Source: Sediminibacterium sp. (GTDB taxonomy: Bacteria > Bacteroidota > Bacteroidia > Chitinophagales > Chitinophagaceae). From it: a stretch of 64,000 nucleotides of DNA. Below, one piece after another: positions 32,568-42,087 of the stretch. The DNA is taken from assembly GCA_030158665.1 (NCBI GenBank), contig JAOASM010000050.1:1-64000 (forward strand), in the 5' to 3' direction. The notes under the pieces were generated by a model, which saw nothing but the letters and a program-made list of their open reading frames with translations, was not told where the DNA came from and ran no database searches. The translations under genes and the position numbers were made by a program. Each line of letters begins with the position of its first letter. Position 1 is the first letter of the stretch.

Positions 32568-35384
32568 CTAGCCTAAGTACTTCCCAGTCTGTGAGGCTTT
32601 GCATTTGGCCAATCCAGAAGGTACACCTGCATAAACGACCGTGCCTCCATTGATGCCTGCTTCTGGGCCCATATCAATAACCCAGTCTGCCGACTTAATA
32701 ATATCGGTATTGTGTTCCACCACAATCAAGGAATGACCCTGATCTATTAATGCATTAAAGGCTTTTAATAATTTATGGATATCATGAAAATGCAAACCTG
32801 TAGTTGGCTCATCAAATATGAATAACATCTTGCTACTTGCTTTTCCCTTTCCTAAGAAACTAGCCAACTTCACGCGCTGTGCTTCACCACCACTTAGGGT
32901 ACTACTACTTTGTCCCAATTTTACATAGCCCAAGCCTACTTCTTGTAAAGGACTAATTGCTAAGACAATATTTTTTTCTTCACTAAAAAATTCAATGGCT
33001 TCGTCTACACTCATTTCTAACACATCATGAATACTCTTCCCTTTATACTGTACTTCTAATACTGCTTCTTTAAAACGTTTACCACCGCAATCCTCACATA
33101 CTAAATGCACATCTGCTAAAAACTGCATTTCCACCAATTGCTCTCCTTCTCCTTTACATGTATCACATCTTCCCCCATCTACGTTGAATGAAAAATGTTT
33201 TGGTAAGAAACCTCTTATTTTTGACAATGCCTGTTTAGAATAAACATCTCTAATGGCATCGTAGGCTTTGATATAGGTTACGGGATTGCTTCTAGATGAT
33301 TTGCCGATTGGATTTTGATCCACCATTTCTATTTGATCAAACAAATGCAAATCCCCTTTGATTGCACTAAATCCACCTTTGATTTCTGTAGGCAATTGTT
33401 TTGCATCTAACAACGCATTGTATAATACCTGCTTCACCAAAGTCGTTTTTCCACTTCCACTCACACCCGACACCACGGTCAAACACTGCAATGGAAATTG
33501 AACATCAATGTTTTTAAGATTATGTAGGAAGGCTCCTTCTAAATGTATATTGTGTTTTGTAGATCTTGTTTTTGCAGGAACAGGGATGGACAATGTGCCA
33601 TTTAAATATTTTCCAGTTAAACTATTTTTATCTTTCATCAACTTGGCTGCATTCCCAACCGCAACCACCTCTCCTCCTAAATGTGCTGCCAATGGACCCA
33701 TATCAATAATATAATCTGCGTCACGCATAATCTGTTCGTCATGCTCCACCACTACTACGGTATTACCTAGGTCTCTTAAGTTTTGTAAAACCTTAATCAA
33801 TCTTTCCGTATCTCTTGAATGTAAACCAATAGATGGCTCATCTAAAATATATAAAGAGTTGGTTAAATTACTTCCCAAACATCTTGTTAACTGAATACGC
33901 TGACTCTCGCCACCACTCAAGCTATTGGCCAATCTGCTTAAAGTCAAATAGCCCAAACCTACATCCATTAATGTCTGGATGCGTTGTTCAATTTCCATCA
34001 ATACTCGCTTTGCAATCACCGAATCAGTTGGACTCAGTTTTAATTGTTTAAACCAGGCTTGTAAATCCTGCACCGGCATCGCACACAATTGACCGATATG
34101 TTGATCTGCTATTTTTACATACAAGGCTTCTTTACGCAATCTATACCCCTGACATGCTGGGCAATCCGTTCTACCTCGATACCTACTCAATAAGACACGA
34201 AATTGTACTTTATATAAATGTGCTTCTACATCTTTAAAGAAATCATCTATACCATATGCCTTCCCAACCCCTTTCCATAATTGTTGCAATTGCGCCTTGG
34301 TTAATTTATGTATGGGCTGATGGATAGGGAATCCTTCCTTTCCTGCTTCCTTTACAAATTGATCCTTCCACCAAGAAAGCTTTTCTCCCTTCCAAGGTGC
34401 CACTGCGCCATCATATACCGACAAGTGTGGATTCGGTATAACCAAGTTGGCATCTATCCCTAACACTTGGCTATAGCCTTCGCAGGTGGGACAAGCCCCA
34501 TAAGGGTTGTTGAATGAAAATAAATTAGGGCTAGGTTCGTCAAACTCAATGCCGTCCAATGTAAACTTATTGTTGAAGCTCACTAGATTGGTTTCATTTT
34601 GTTCTACCCATACAATGCCCTCCCCTTCGTAAAAAGCAGTTCCTATTGAATCTGTCAAACGATGGATATCATCTTCCTCAAAAGCTTTTACGATGACACG
34701 ATCAATTAAAATATAAATTTCTTTGTCTTTGGTATGTTGCTGCAGTTCTTTTTTTGACCAGTTCAACGCATCTTCAATTCTTACAATCACTGGTGCCGTT
34801 TTCGCCCCCCTCAAATAAATACGAGCAAAGCCTTTTTGCATCAAAATATTCAACTCCTCAAGAATATCTCTTTTAGCGTGTTGTTTAAATAACACCAAGA
34901 GCACCATTTTGTCCCCTTGCTTCCCTTTTTCAATGAAGGACAAGACATCTTGTACATCTTGTTTTTTGACCTCCTTGCCGCTAATTGGGGAATAGGTTTT
35001 ACCAATCCTTGCAAATAAGACCCTTAAATACTCATAAATCTCTGTCATACTACCCACCGTACTTCTTGGTGTGCGGGTAGTCACTTTTTGTTCTATAGCA
35101 ATGGCAGGACATAATCCCTTGATATAATCCACGTCTGGCTTGCCCATTCTAGACATAAATTGTCTGGCATAAGAAGATAAACTCTCTGCATAACGTCTTT
35201 GTCCCTCTGCAAAGAGGGTGTCAATGGTTAAAGAGGACTTTCCGCTACCAGAAACCCCTGTCACCACGATCAATTGGTTTCTAGGAAATTCAACCGATAC
35301 GTTTTTAAGGTTATGCACCCTCGCACCTACCACCTCAATGGAATCTAGCTCCTTTTTATCTTGCCCTTTTTTAGTTACAGCCAT
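32568..35384 (-). CDS. uvrA: Excinuclease ABC subunit A
   Basis: UvrA recognises damaged DNA in nucleotide excision repair. The 938-aa protein has two ABC ATPase units (GVSGSGKSS and GVSGSGKTT; LSGGESQRIQL and LSGGEAQRVKL), the UvrB-binding region between them, and zinc modules CPTCEG-, CPACQG- and CDTCKGEG-CEDCGG. A frame start six codons earlier overlaps a TATTTTG -7-like element, so ATG 35384 is chosen. Confidence 0.97.
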   Translation of the reverse strand: MAVTKKGQDKKELDSIEVVGARVHNLKNVSVEFPRNQLIVVTGVSGSGKSSLTIDTLFAEGQRRYAESLSSYARQFMSRMGKPDVDYIKGLCPAIAIEQKVTTRTPRSTVGSMTEIYEYLRVLFARIGKTYSPISGKEVKKQDVQDVLSFIEKGKQGDKMVLLVLFKQHAKRDILEELNILMQKGFARIYLRGAKTAPVIVRIEDALNWSKKELQQHTKDKEIYILIDRVIVKAFEEDDIHRLTDSIGTAFYEGEGIVWVEQNETNLVSFNNKFTLDGIEFDEPSPNLFSFNNPYGACPTCEGYSQVLGIDANLVIPNPHLSVYDGAVAPWKGEKLSWWKDQFVKEAGKEGFPIHQPIHKLTKAQLQQLWKGVGKAYGIDDFFKDVEAHLYKVQFRVLLSRYRGRTDCPACQGYRLRKEALYVKIADQHIGQLCAMPVQDLQAWFKQLKLSPTDSVIAKRVLMEIEQRIQTLMDVGLGYLTLSRLANSLSGGESQRIQLTRCLGSNLTNSLYILDEPSIGLHSRDTERLIKVLQNLRDLGNTVVVVEHDEQIMRDADYIIDMGPLAAHLGGEVVAVGNAAKLMKDKNSLTGKYLNGTLSIPVPAKTRSTKHNIHLEGAFLHNLKNIDVQFPLQCLTVVSGVSGSGKTTLVKQVLYNALLDAKQLPTEIKGGFSAIKGDLHLFDQIEMVDQNPIGKSSRSNPVTYIKAYDAIRDVYSKQALSKIRGFLPKHFSFNVDGGRCDTCKGEGEQLVEMQFLADVHLVCEDCGGKRFKEAVLEVQYKGKSIHDVLEMSVDEAIEFFSEEKNIVLAISPLQEVGLGYVKLGQSSSTLSGGEAQRVKLASFLGKGKASSKMLFIFDEPTTGLHFHDIHKLLKAFNALIDQGHSLIVVEHNTDIIKSADWVIDMGPEAGINGGTVVYAGVPSGLAKCKASQTGKYLG

Positions 35385-35388
35385 ACTA

Positions 35389-35395
35389 CAAAATA
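35389..35395 (-). promoter_or_regulatory. -7-like element of uvrA (TATTTTG)
   Basis: A shortened TAnnTTTG match ending 4 nt before the ATG, in line with other probable leaderless starts here. Confidence 0.4.
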
Positions 35396-35583
35396 ACACC
35401 ATCGCGGCCTATTTGGTTGCGTTCAAGCCGAATATTATTTTAAATAATGCAATGTGGATATCCTTGAAGTAAATTTCTTGTTTCCCACAATTACGAATCG
35501 GGCACAATAAGCTAGTAATTTTCCAAAACTAATCCAGAGGTACCCTAATACCTGACCTAAGAACAACCTATAAAAAAACAAAC

Positions 35584-36165
35584 ATGAACAAAGTAGTTGA
35601 ACTGACAGACAACGAATTGATTCAATCTTTCCAAGGAGGCAATACCCGTGCTTTCGACGCCTTGATTGATCGTTACCAAGAAAAAATCTTCAATACCATT
35701 TTATTTATGGTAAAAGACAGCTATTTAGCAGAAGATTTAATCCAAGAAATTTTTATTAAAATCATTGACAACTTAAAGCAAAGAAAATATGCCGAAGAAG
35801 GCAAGTTTCTTCCTTGGGCTTTAAGAATAGCGCATAATTTTTGTGTAGATCATTTTAGAAAAGTAAAACGCACTCCTGTTATTAAAACAAGTGACGACCA
35901 AGATATTTTTGAAGTCATTAAGCATACAGATCATTCTGCCGATTATAAAATGACCCGTGCTCAAACGCATAAAAATATTCAAGAATTAGTTGACCTTCTA
36001 CCAGAAGAACAAAGAGAAATTATTGTCTTAAGACATTACGCTAATTTAAGTTTTAAAGAAATCGCTACTTTAACCAACTGCAGTATCAATACAGCTTTAG
36101 GAAGAATGCGTTATGGCTTAATCAACTTAAGAAAAATGATGAACGAGCGTGGCATGACCATGTAA
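35584..36165 (+). CDS. ECF-type RNA polymerase sigma factor
   Basis: The 193-aa protein has region 2 (FDALIDRYQEKIFNTILFMVKDSYLAEDLIQEIFIKI) and region 4 (LPEEQREIIVLRHYANLSFKEIATLTNCSINTALGRMRY). No anti-sigma gene is adjacent, so control is not visible. It is a single gene with its own terminator. Its targets cannot be told. Confidence 0.92.
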   Translation: MNKVVELTDNELIQSFQGGNTRAFDALIDRYQEKIFNTILFMVKDSYLAEDLIQEIFIKIIDNLKQRKYAEEGKFLPWALRIAHNFCVDHFRKVKRTPVIKTSDDQDIFEVIKHTDHSADYKMTRAQTHKNIQELVDLLPEEQREIIVLRHYANLSFKEIATLTNCSINTALGRMRYGLINLRKMMNERGMTM

Positions 36166-36188
36166 TGTTCAAAGAAATATCGCATCAT

Positions 36189-36216
36189 AAAGAAGGCCCC
36201 GTTTGGGGCCTTCTTT
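36189..36216. terminator. Terminator between sigma factor gene and dsbD
   Basis: AAAGAAGGCCCC and GGGGCCTTCTTT form a perfect 12-bp stem with a 4-nt loop. Confidence 0.85.
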
Positions 36217-36229
36217 ATGAATAAAAATT

Positions 36230-38155
36230 TTATTTTTTCTTAGCACTACATTGTAGCCAAGATAAATATTGTTGAATGTCTGGTGTGTAACCAATCGGAT
36301 TAGATTGTAACACTTGATCGGGACTCAATACCACATACAAAGGTTGTGAAGACTGATTGAAGTTCTCTGTCTCAAAAGTGGCCCATAAATCTGCAACAGT
36401 GTTGATTTGTTTTTGTTGCCCACCCTGAGTCGTATATACAAAACGCTCTGCTACTGGAAGGTTAGCTCGGTCATCCACATACAAAGACAATAAAATAAAG
36501 TTTTCTTTGATAAAACTTTTTACTGCAGGATCGGTCCACACTTGCTCTTCCATTTTTCTACAGTTCACACATGCCCAACCTGTAAAGTCAATCAGGATTG
36601 GTTTCTGTTGTGCCTTCGCCATGGACAATGCTTTAGTATAATCGTTTACTACATCTGCCTTTAAACCATGACTAGCACTATCTGTTGCAAATAGACTATA
36701 ATGTGTTGGCGGCGGGAAGCCACTTAATAATTTTAAATTGTTTGCATTTTGAGGCATTAAACCCGCTCCTAGATAAAGCGCAAAGACTAAAGCTACTCCA
36801 CCTAGTAATTTTCTTCCTACTGCTATCTTTTGCCCTTTAACATCATGAGGTAATAATAAGAAGCCAAAAAGATACGCCGTTAATCCTAGGCTAATCAAGA
36901 TCCAAATACCAATAAAGACTTCTCTTTTTAAGAGTCCCCAGTGTTGTACTAAATCTGCGTTTGATAAAAATTTAAATGCCAATGCCAATTCAACAAATGC
37001 CAATACTTTTTTCACGGTATCCAACCAGCCTCCAGATTTTGGCAAGCTCTGTAGCCATTGTGGAAAGATGGCAAATAAAGTAAATGGCAGTGCCAACGCC
37101 AATCCGAATCCTGCCATACCTTGTGTTAAAGCCCATGCGCCACCTTGTAATGAACCAACTAATAAAGTGCCTAATATTGGACCAGTACATGAGAAGGAAA
37201 CAATCGCTAATGTGATAGCCATAAAAAAGATACCACCCAGACTCCCTAAACCACTTTTAGCATCTGCTTTGTTGGCAATGCCTGAAGGCAAACTAATTTC
37301 AAAATAGCCAAAGAATGAAATGGAGAAGAAAATAAAAATAGCAAAAAACGCAATGTTCAACCATGCATTCGTTGAAATACTATTAAAAATTTCTGGTTGT
37401 ACATTCCCGACAATATGAAAAGGCACACTTGCCAAAACATAAATTAAGAAGATACTTAATCCATAGATCAATCCATTTTGTATACCTTGTTTTCTAGTCT
37501 TAGATCTTTTTGTAAAAAAAGAAACCGTTACTGGTATCATCGGGAAGACACATGGTGTGACCAATGCAATCAACCCTCCTAAAAATCCCAATAGGAAGAC
37601 ACCCCAAGCGCCATTATCTGCACTTGCACTAGTAGTTGTTTCGCCACAAGCATTTGCAGGTGCATTGCGTGCAGTTTCAGGTAACAAAATATTGAACTGA
37701 TTCCCTTTTTGTCCATTTGCCAATGGCATTGCAATGGGTAATTCAATCACATAAAATGAAGCTTCCTTCCCTACACTCATCACTACCACCCCCTTTAAAC
37801 TATCTGGTTGGAATCCATGTATCACCACTTCTTCTGTTATATCAAAATTTCCTGTGAACGCTTTTGCAGAAGTAAATAACACATCTTTTTGTGCAACAGA
37901 AGCAACAGAATATTGGAGCTTATTGTTAGCCACTGCGGTTTCTAAACTGTATTTTATGACAGGTGCGTCTACCCCTTCTGCATTGGCATCATACACTTTC
38001 CATCCGGATTGTACTTGAACCAGCGCTTGTATCCTGTACACCGAATCATTGATTGCATTGATTTTGACAGTAGCTTTTGCAATACTGTCTGCCTGTGCTT
38101 GTAACTGTGAAACAGTCAAGAACAGCGCTATAATGGTCAAAAATAAATTACGCAT
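36230..38155 (-). CDS. dsbD: Thiol:disulfide interchange protein DsbD, alpha domain lacking its Cys pair
   Basis: The 641-aa protein has a signal peptide, an N-terminal DsbD-alpha-like domain (about 25-160), an eight-helix transmembrane beta domain with redox Cys in TPCVFPMIP and SFSCTGPIL, and a C-terminal thioredoxin-like domain with the active site WACVNC. It moves electrons from the cytoplasm to periplasmic thiols. The alpha-like domain has no Cys pair (GKEASF stands where a CxxxxC is expected). The gene just upstream encodes a separate alpha domain that has one. Confidence 0.9.
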   Translation of the reverse strand: MRNLFLTIIALFLTVSQLQAQADSIAKATVKINAINDSVYRIQALVQVQSGWKVYDANAEGVDAPVIKYSLETAVANNKLQYSVASVAQKDVLFTSAKAFTGNFDITEEVVIHGFQPDSLKGVVVMSVGKEASFYVIELPIAMPLANGQKGNQFNILLPETARNAPANACGETTTSASADNGAWGVFLLGFLGGLIALVTPCVFPMIPVTVSFFTKRSKTRKQGIQNGLIYGLSIFLIYVLASVPFHIVGNVQPEIFNSISTNAWLNIAFFAIFIFFSISFFGYFEISLPSGIANKADAKSGLGSLGGIFFMAITLAIVSFSCTGPILGTLLVGSLQGGAWALTQGMAGFGLALALPFTLFAIFPQWLQSLPKSGGWLDTVKKVLAFVELALAFKFLSNADLVQHWGLLKREVFIGIWILISLGLTAYLFGFLLLPHDVKGQKIAVGRKLLGGVALVFALYLGAGLMPQNANNLKLLSGFPPPTHYSLFATDSASHGLKADVVNDYTKALSMAKAQQKPILIDFTGWACVNCRKMEEQVWTDPAVKSFIKENFILLSLYVDDRANLPVAERFVYTTQGGQQKQINTVADLWATFETENFNQSSQPLYVVLSPDQVLQSNPIGYTPDIQQYLSWLQCSAKKK

Positions 38156-38205
38156 TGCTAAAGATTGGCTTTGCAGCCTTTTGCGATAGTGATTGAATCC
38201 TATAA

Positions 38206-38655
38206 TTATTGAATGTCTACTTCAAAACTTTGTTTTGTTGGAGGCAAACATCTTTCCTCATTGCAAACCATAAATTCAATGGTGCCAGTCAACTTTGTTT
38301 TTGTAGCTACCTTCAAAGTGACAGCTTGTATAAATTGCACTTTACCACCGAAAGAGCCAATGACCGCATCAAAATTTTTATCAAACTTCTTTTCCAACTT
38401 GCCCACTTCTTTTGTTGTTCCTTTTAAAACAACCAATGGATTCTTAGCAAATTGAACAGTAGTAGGAACTGGTCCTTTTTTTACAAATTGAGAATAGATA
38501 TGCCATGGCGCATCTACGTTCGCTGTGATGACGATATTGTATTGCTTATCTCCGGTCTTAACCGCTTGATAAGCCCACTTTACAGGCGCTAATTTTTGTG
38601 CTTGACCTTGCAATGCAAAAGCCATGATCAATAAAGCAAAAAATATTTTTTTCAT
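38206..38655 (-). CDS. Stand-alone DsbD alpha-domain protein
   Basis: This 149-aa exported protein (signal peptide MKKIFFALLIMAFALQGQAQ) is a DsbD N-terminal domain with the redox pair CNEERC near residues 130-136. It lies 50 bp upstream of dsbD on the same strand. It probably accepts electrons from the thioredoxin-like domain of DsbD and passes them to periplasmic substrates, replacing the Cys-less alpha domain of the fused protein. That division of labour is inferred. Confidence 0.82.
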   Translation of the reverse strand: MKKIFFALLIMAFALQGQAQKLAPVKWAYQAVKTGDKQYNIVITANVDAPWHIYSQFVKKGPVPTTVQFAKNPLVVLKGTTKEVGKLEKKFDKNFDAVIGSFGGKVQFIQAVTLKVATKTKLTGTIEFMVCNEERCLPPTKQSFEVDIQ

Positions 38656-38694
38656 CTGATTTGTTTTAATAATAAATCAACCTTTATTGCTATA

Positions 38695-39372
38695 CTAAAT
38701 AGCTGCAGCAGTTTTTAATAAACCTAATAATTCAAACACCTTAACACCATCTGTATTGTTCAATGCAGGATTGGTTGCTCTTTCTGGATGTGGCATCATG
38801 CCAAATACATTTCTGTTGGCATTGCAAATTCCAGCAATATCCTTTATTGCTCCATTTGGATTGGCATCGCCGCCAATCTTTCCTGTTGCATCACAATAGC
38901 GGAAAATAATTTGATTGTTTTTTTCTAGACTCGCTAGCGTTGCTTCATCTGCGAAATATCTTCCTTCCCCATGTGCAATAGGGATCTGTAATGGACCACT
39001 ATTTTCTGATTTTATAAAAACGTTTTTACAAATAAATTGTTGGTTGGCATTTTGTAATAAAGCACCTGGTAATAAGCCTGATTCACATAAAATTTGAAAG
39101 CCATTGCACACGCCCAATACTTTTCCGCCTTTATTTGCAAATTCAATCACTGATTGCATCATTGGACTAAATTTTGCAATGGCACCACAACGTAAATAAT
39201 CTCCATAAGAGAATCCACCTGGCAATACGATACAATCCTCAGTGTTAAAATGAGACAAATCACTGTCTTTGTGCCATAGCATTTGCACCTCAAAACCAAG
39301 GTCTTTTTCTAAAGCATCTTGCATATCTCTGTCACAGTTAGAACCAGGGAAAACCAATACGCCAAATTTCAT
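38695..39372 (-). CDS. purQ: Phosphoribosylformylglycinamidine synthase, glutaminase subunit
   Basis: PurQ supplies ammonia from glutamine for the fourth step of purine synthesis. The 225-aa class I amidotransferase has [13 protein letters not shown], the nucleophile Cys in GVCNGFQIL and the His/Glu pair in MPHPERA. The separate purL and purS genes are not in this window. PRPP from prs feeds the same pathway. Confidence 0.94.
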   Translation of the reverse strand: MKFGVLVFPGSNCDRDMQDALEKDLGFEVQMLWHKDSDLSHFNTEDCIVLPGGFSYGDYLRCGAIAKFSPMMQSVIEFANKGGKVLGVCNGFQILCESGLLPGALLQNANQQFICKNVFIKSENSGPLQIPIAHGEGRYFADEATLASLEKNNQIIFRYCDATGKIGGDANPNGAIKDIAGICNANRNVFGMMPHPERATNPALNNTDGVKVFELLGLLKTAAAI

Positions 39373-39453
39373 AGGATTAAGCTTAAAACGTTGAATAAAA
39401 TTGAGCTACAAAGGTACTTAATTAAGCCTTGCTAAAAAGCGCAAATTCTACAC

Positions 39454-40425
39454 TTAAAAAAGGTGGTTATACACAATCAATCCTGCTGAGATCCAAAATA
39501 AAACATTGGGAATCAATAACTGTTTTGGACTTGCATAGCAAAAACTGATAAAACTAGCCAATGGGGCCAAAACAATTGCAGAAGCATATAAAGCTTGAGT
39601 AGAGAAGATGATTGGTTGAAAAAAAGTCACTAATAAAGTCAAAAGCATCACTCCCCAGTATTTTCTTACCTGTATAATAAAGCGATTCTGTTGACCCTGC
39701 CAAAAGTACAACCCAATCAACAATTGTATGCCTATAAAACCGAGTGCAATTGCTGATTTTATATTCATTCCAGCTAAAGGATTCTTCCAGTCTAATTTGG
39801 GTAAAAAAGCTGTGAAAGCAGCTGCTGAATCTGTCAAAAATACGTAGGTGAAAATGAAATAAAATGGCAACAAAATCCCCATCATCAATACCAACCATTC
39901 AGCCAATCTAAAAGGTCTAATAATAGCCAATGCAAACACTACCACCGGTATTAATATGGCAATGGGTTCATACAATAAAATAGAAAAGCCTACAATCAAT
40001 CCAATATTGAATTCTACAGTTTTGGGCTGCGTTTGATCGTACAAACGATTCAACTTTACTAGTATCCAAATGATCAATGCATTCGCAATTAATCCAGAAC
40101 TTATTGCATCCCAAAAAGGAAACAATGCAGTTAATAAAACAAATGTAAAAGCAGGCAAATAACTCACCTGCTGAAACATCTTAAAACGACTCACTAAAAT
40201 ATTCAATCTCAACGCCTGCACAATCACTATCAAATGAAAAAGTACAATGAGCGCTAGCGGTGGCAAAGGTTGTATATAATGAAATAACAAATAAGCCAAT
40301 AAGCCATCAGAAGGATTCGCTATCACAATGGGTGCTTCCCAATAAAAATGAAAATGCACCAGTACACTTAATACAACTAAAAAGAGTAAATTAATATCAG
40401 ATCTATCTCTAAATAAAAATACCAT
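39454..40425 (-). CDS. Polytopic membrane protein (DUF6427-like)
   Basis: The 323-aa protein has about nine hydrophobic helices and short polar loops, ending with YNHLF. It starts MVFLFRDRSDINLLFL, the pattern I associate with DUF6427 in Bacteroidota. No transport or catalytic motif is seen. It follows the exported 536-aa protein by 2 bp, so the two are cotranscribed and may act together at the envelope. Function unknown. Confidence 0.65.
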   Translation of the reverse strand: MVFLFRDRSDINLLFLVVLSVLVHFHFYWEAPIVIANPSDGLLAYLLFHYIQPLPPLALIVLFHLIVIVQALRLNILVSRFKMFQQVSYLPAFTFVLLTALFPFWDAISSGLIANALIIWILVKLNRLYDQTQPKTVEFNIGLIVGFSILLYEPIAILIPVVVFALAIIRPFRLAEWLVLMMGILLPFYFIFTYVFLTDSAAAFTAFLPKLDWKNPLAGMNIKSAIALGFIGIQLLIGLYFWQGQQNRFIIQVRKYWGVMLLTLLVTFFQPIIFSTQALYASAIVLAPLASFISFCYASPKQLLIPNVLFWISAGLIVYNHLF

Positions 40426-40427
40426 AA

Positions 40428-42038
40428 TTATTGTATCGTGATTTTAGCAAATCCTAATTTACCTTTTGTTTGATAAGGTAAGATCGCTTCTTTTTCGCCC
40501 ACTTGTTTTAATGATCTAGGCATCCACTCGATTTGCTTTTCTTTTAACACAATCGGATTGCCCTGAACTAAATTACCATTGGTATTCAGTTGCTGGTGTG
40601 TCAATTGTCTTACCCCTTTTGATTTTTGAAAGTATATGAAATTCGCACCAGCAGCATTATTGATTTGTCCGTATCCAATAAACTGATCCACATTCATGTC
40701 TGATTGTTGCTTGTCGATTGTTTTTACAGATTGAATATCTGCTTTTGCATCAAAATGTAAGATGGCAACTTTACCTGCAGAATAGGTCACAGATGGTGCG
40801 CCAAATCCTCCAAAAGGCTGCATCATCCAACTGTTCCAGCCCCATCCCCATCCAAGTCCCCAGCCTGGTCCCCAACCCCATGGGCGCATCATGCCCCATC
40901 CAAATCTTGACCATGGATAAAATCCAAATGGTCTATTCCAGTAACTAAAAATGTAGGGATTGTAAAATGGACCACCCCAAAAATAATCCCATCTAGAAAA
41001 TGCATTTCTATTTGAACTAGTTGAAGCAGCTTCAGCTATAATCGTAAAACCTCCATCCGCATTCGGTTGCACTTGATCGAAATAAAAATCATCGAAAGCT
41101 TTCTTCAAATTTCTTCTGTCTGTTACAGCATCTCTCATCGCATCTGTAAAACGACTTGCATTGCTTAAGCTATTTTGTTTGTTTGCAATATCCCATACAA
41201 ATGTATACATGCCTTCTATAGCGCCCTTCTTTTCTGTTGCATAAAATGAATTGATTAATACGGTGCCATTTGCATTGTTTATTTTTAAACGAATGTCGTC
41301 TAACAATAAACTATTGTTCACAATTGGTGTTTCAATTACGTCTGAACCATCTGCAGCCATATACAATAAGCTTACTACTGGCGCGGCATTTGCCTGATCT
41401 ACATTTCTTAAACAGAATAAATTCCCTTTATTGTCAATCGCAAAATCAGAAAGATGACTTTTTTTATTTTGCGCATTGATACTGATTGTCGCTTCATTCA
41501 ATACACCAAATGGCGTACTCAATGCCATGGTTTTTATTTTGATAGAAGCAGGGTTGGTTGTATTCACACTAAACAAAAGCAACTTTGATCGATCTTGGCT
41601 TTCCACTAAATTAAACACTTTAGTGCCCGAACCTGGACGAATATTTTGAGCAGTGTCCACTATCGTTGGCGCACCTACAAGTTGCCCTTTTTCGTCTAAC
41701 TCTGCCACCATCGCATACAAAGTTGTTGCATTTTGAAATTGATAAAACGCAAATACCCTGTTCGTTTTTGTGATGAACTCAATTGCATTTAATTTTTTCG
41801 GTAAAAAAGCTAGATCGTTTTGTTGCACTAACTGCATTTGATCATTGTACTGCGCAATTGTGGCAATGCCTTCATTGTTTTTATAAATCCAATATCGACC
41901 ATCTACTTTTCCTAAGACTTCGTATTGCATCTGGTCTTTATCTGTTTTTTCAATACCAGACAAAACATAAGATTGTGCTGCAACGCCTTGCAGACCTGCC
42001 AAAATAATAGCGACAATAGATAAAAATGATTTTAGCAT
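40428..42038 (-). CDS. Exported hypothetical protein with Gly/Trp-rich patch
   Basis: From ATG 42038 the protein has 536 aa, with a signal peptide (MLKSFLSIVAIILAGLQGVAAQ). A TTG three codons upstream is the alternative. The N-terminal 270 residues look like beta-propeller-type repeats. At about 365-410 there is a striking Trp/Gly/Met/Pro-rich segment (WGWGPGWGLGWGWGWNSW). No catalytic motif was found. A TAAATTTG element lies about 20 nt upstream. It leads an operon with the membrane protein that follows. Unrecognised. Confidence 0.65.
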   Translation of the reverse strand: MLKSFLSIVAIILAGLQGVAAQSYVLSGIEKTDKDQMQYEVLGKVDGRYWIYKNNEGIATIAQYNDQMQLVQQNDLAFLPKKLNAIEFITKTNRVFAFYQFQNATTLYAMVAELDEKGQLVGAPTIVDTAQNIRPGSGTKVFNLVESQDRSKLLLFSVNTTNPASIKIKTMALSTPFGVLNEATISINAQNKKSHLSDFAIDNKGNLFCLRNVDQANAAPVVSLLYMAADGSDVIETPIVNNSLLLDDIRLKINNANGTVLINSFYATEKKGAIEGMYTFVWDIANKQNSLSNASRFTDAMRDAVTDRRNLKKAFDDFYFDQVQPNADGGFTIIAEAASTSSNRNAFSRWDYFWGGPFYNPYIFSYWNRPFGFYPWSRFGWGMMRPWGWGPGWGLGWGWGWNSWMMQPFGGFGAPSVTYSAGKVAILHFDAKADIQSVKTIDKQQSDMNVDQFIGYGQINNAAGANFIYFQKSKGVRQLTHQQLNTNGNLVQGNPIVLKEKQIEWMPRSLKQVGEKEAILPYQTKGKLGFAKITIQ

Positions 42039-42057
42039 AGGATACAATTTTAGAATA

Positions 42058-42065
42058 CAAATTTA
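42058..42065 (-). promoter_or_regulatory. -7 element (TAAATTTG) of the exported protein gene
   Basis: A minus-strand TAnnTTTG match, 19 nt before the ATG at 42038. Confidence 0.5.
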
Positions 42066-42087
42066 ATGTATAAATGTATCGAAGGCT

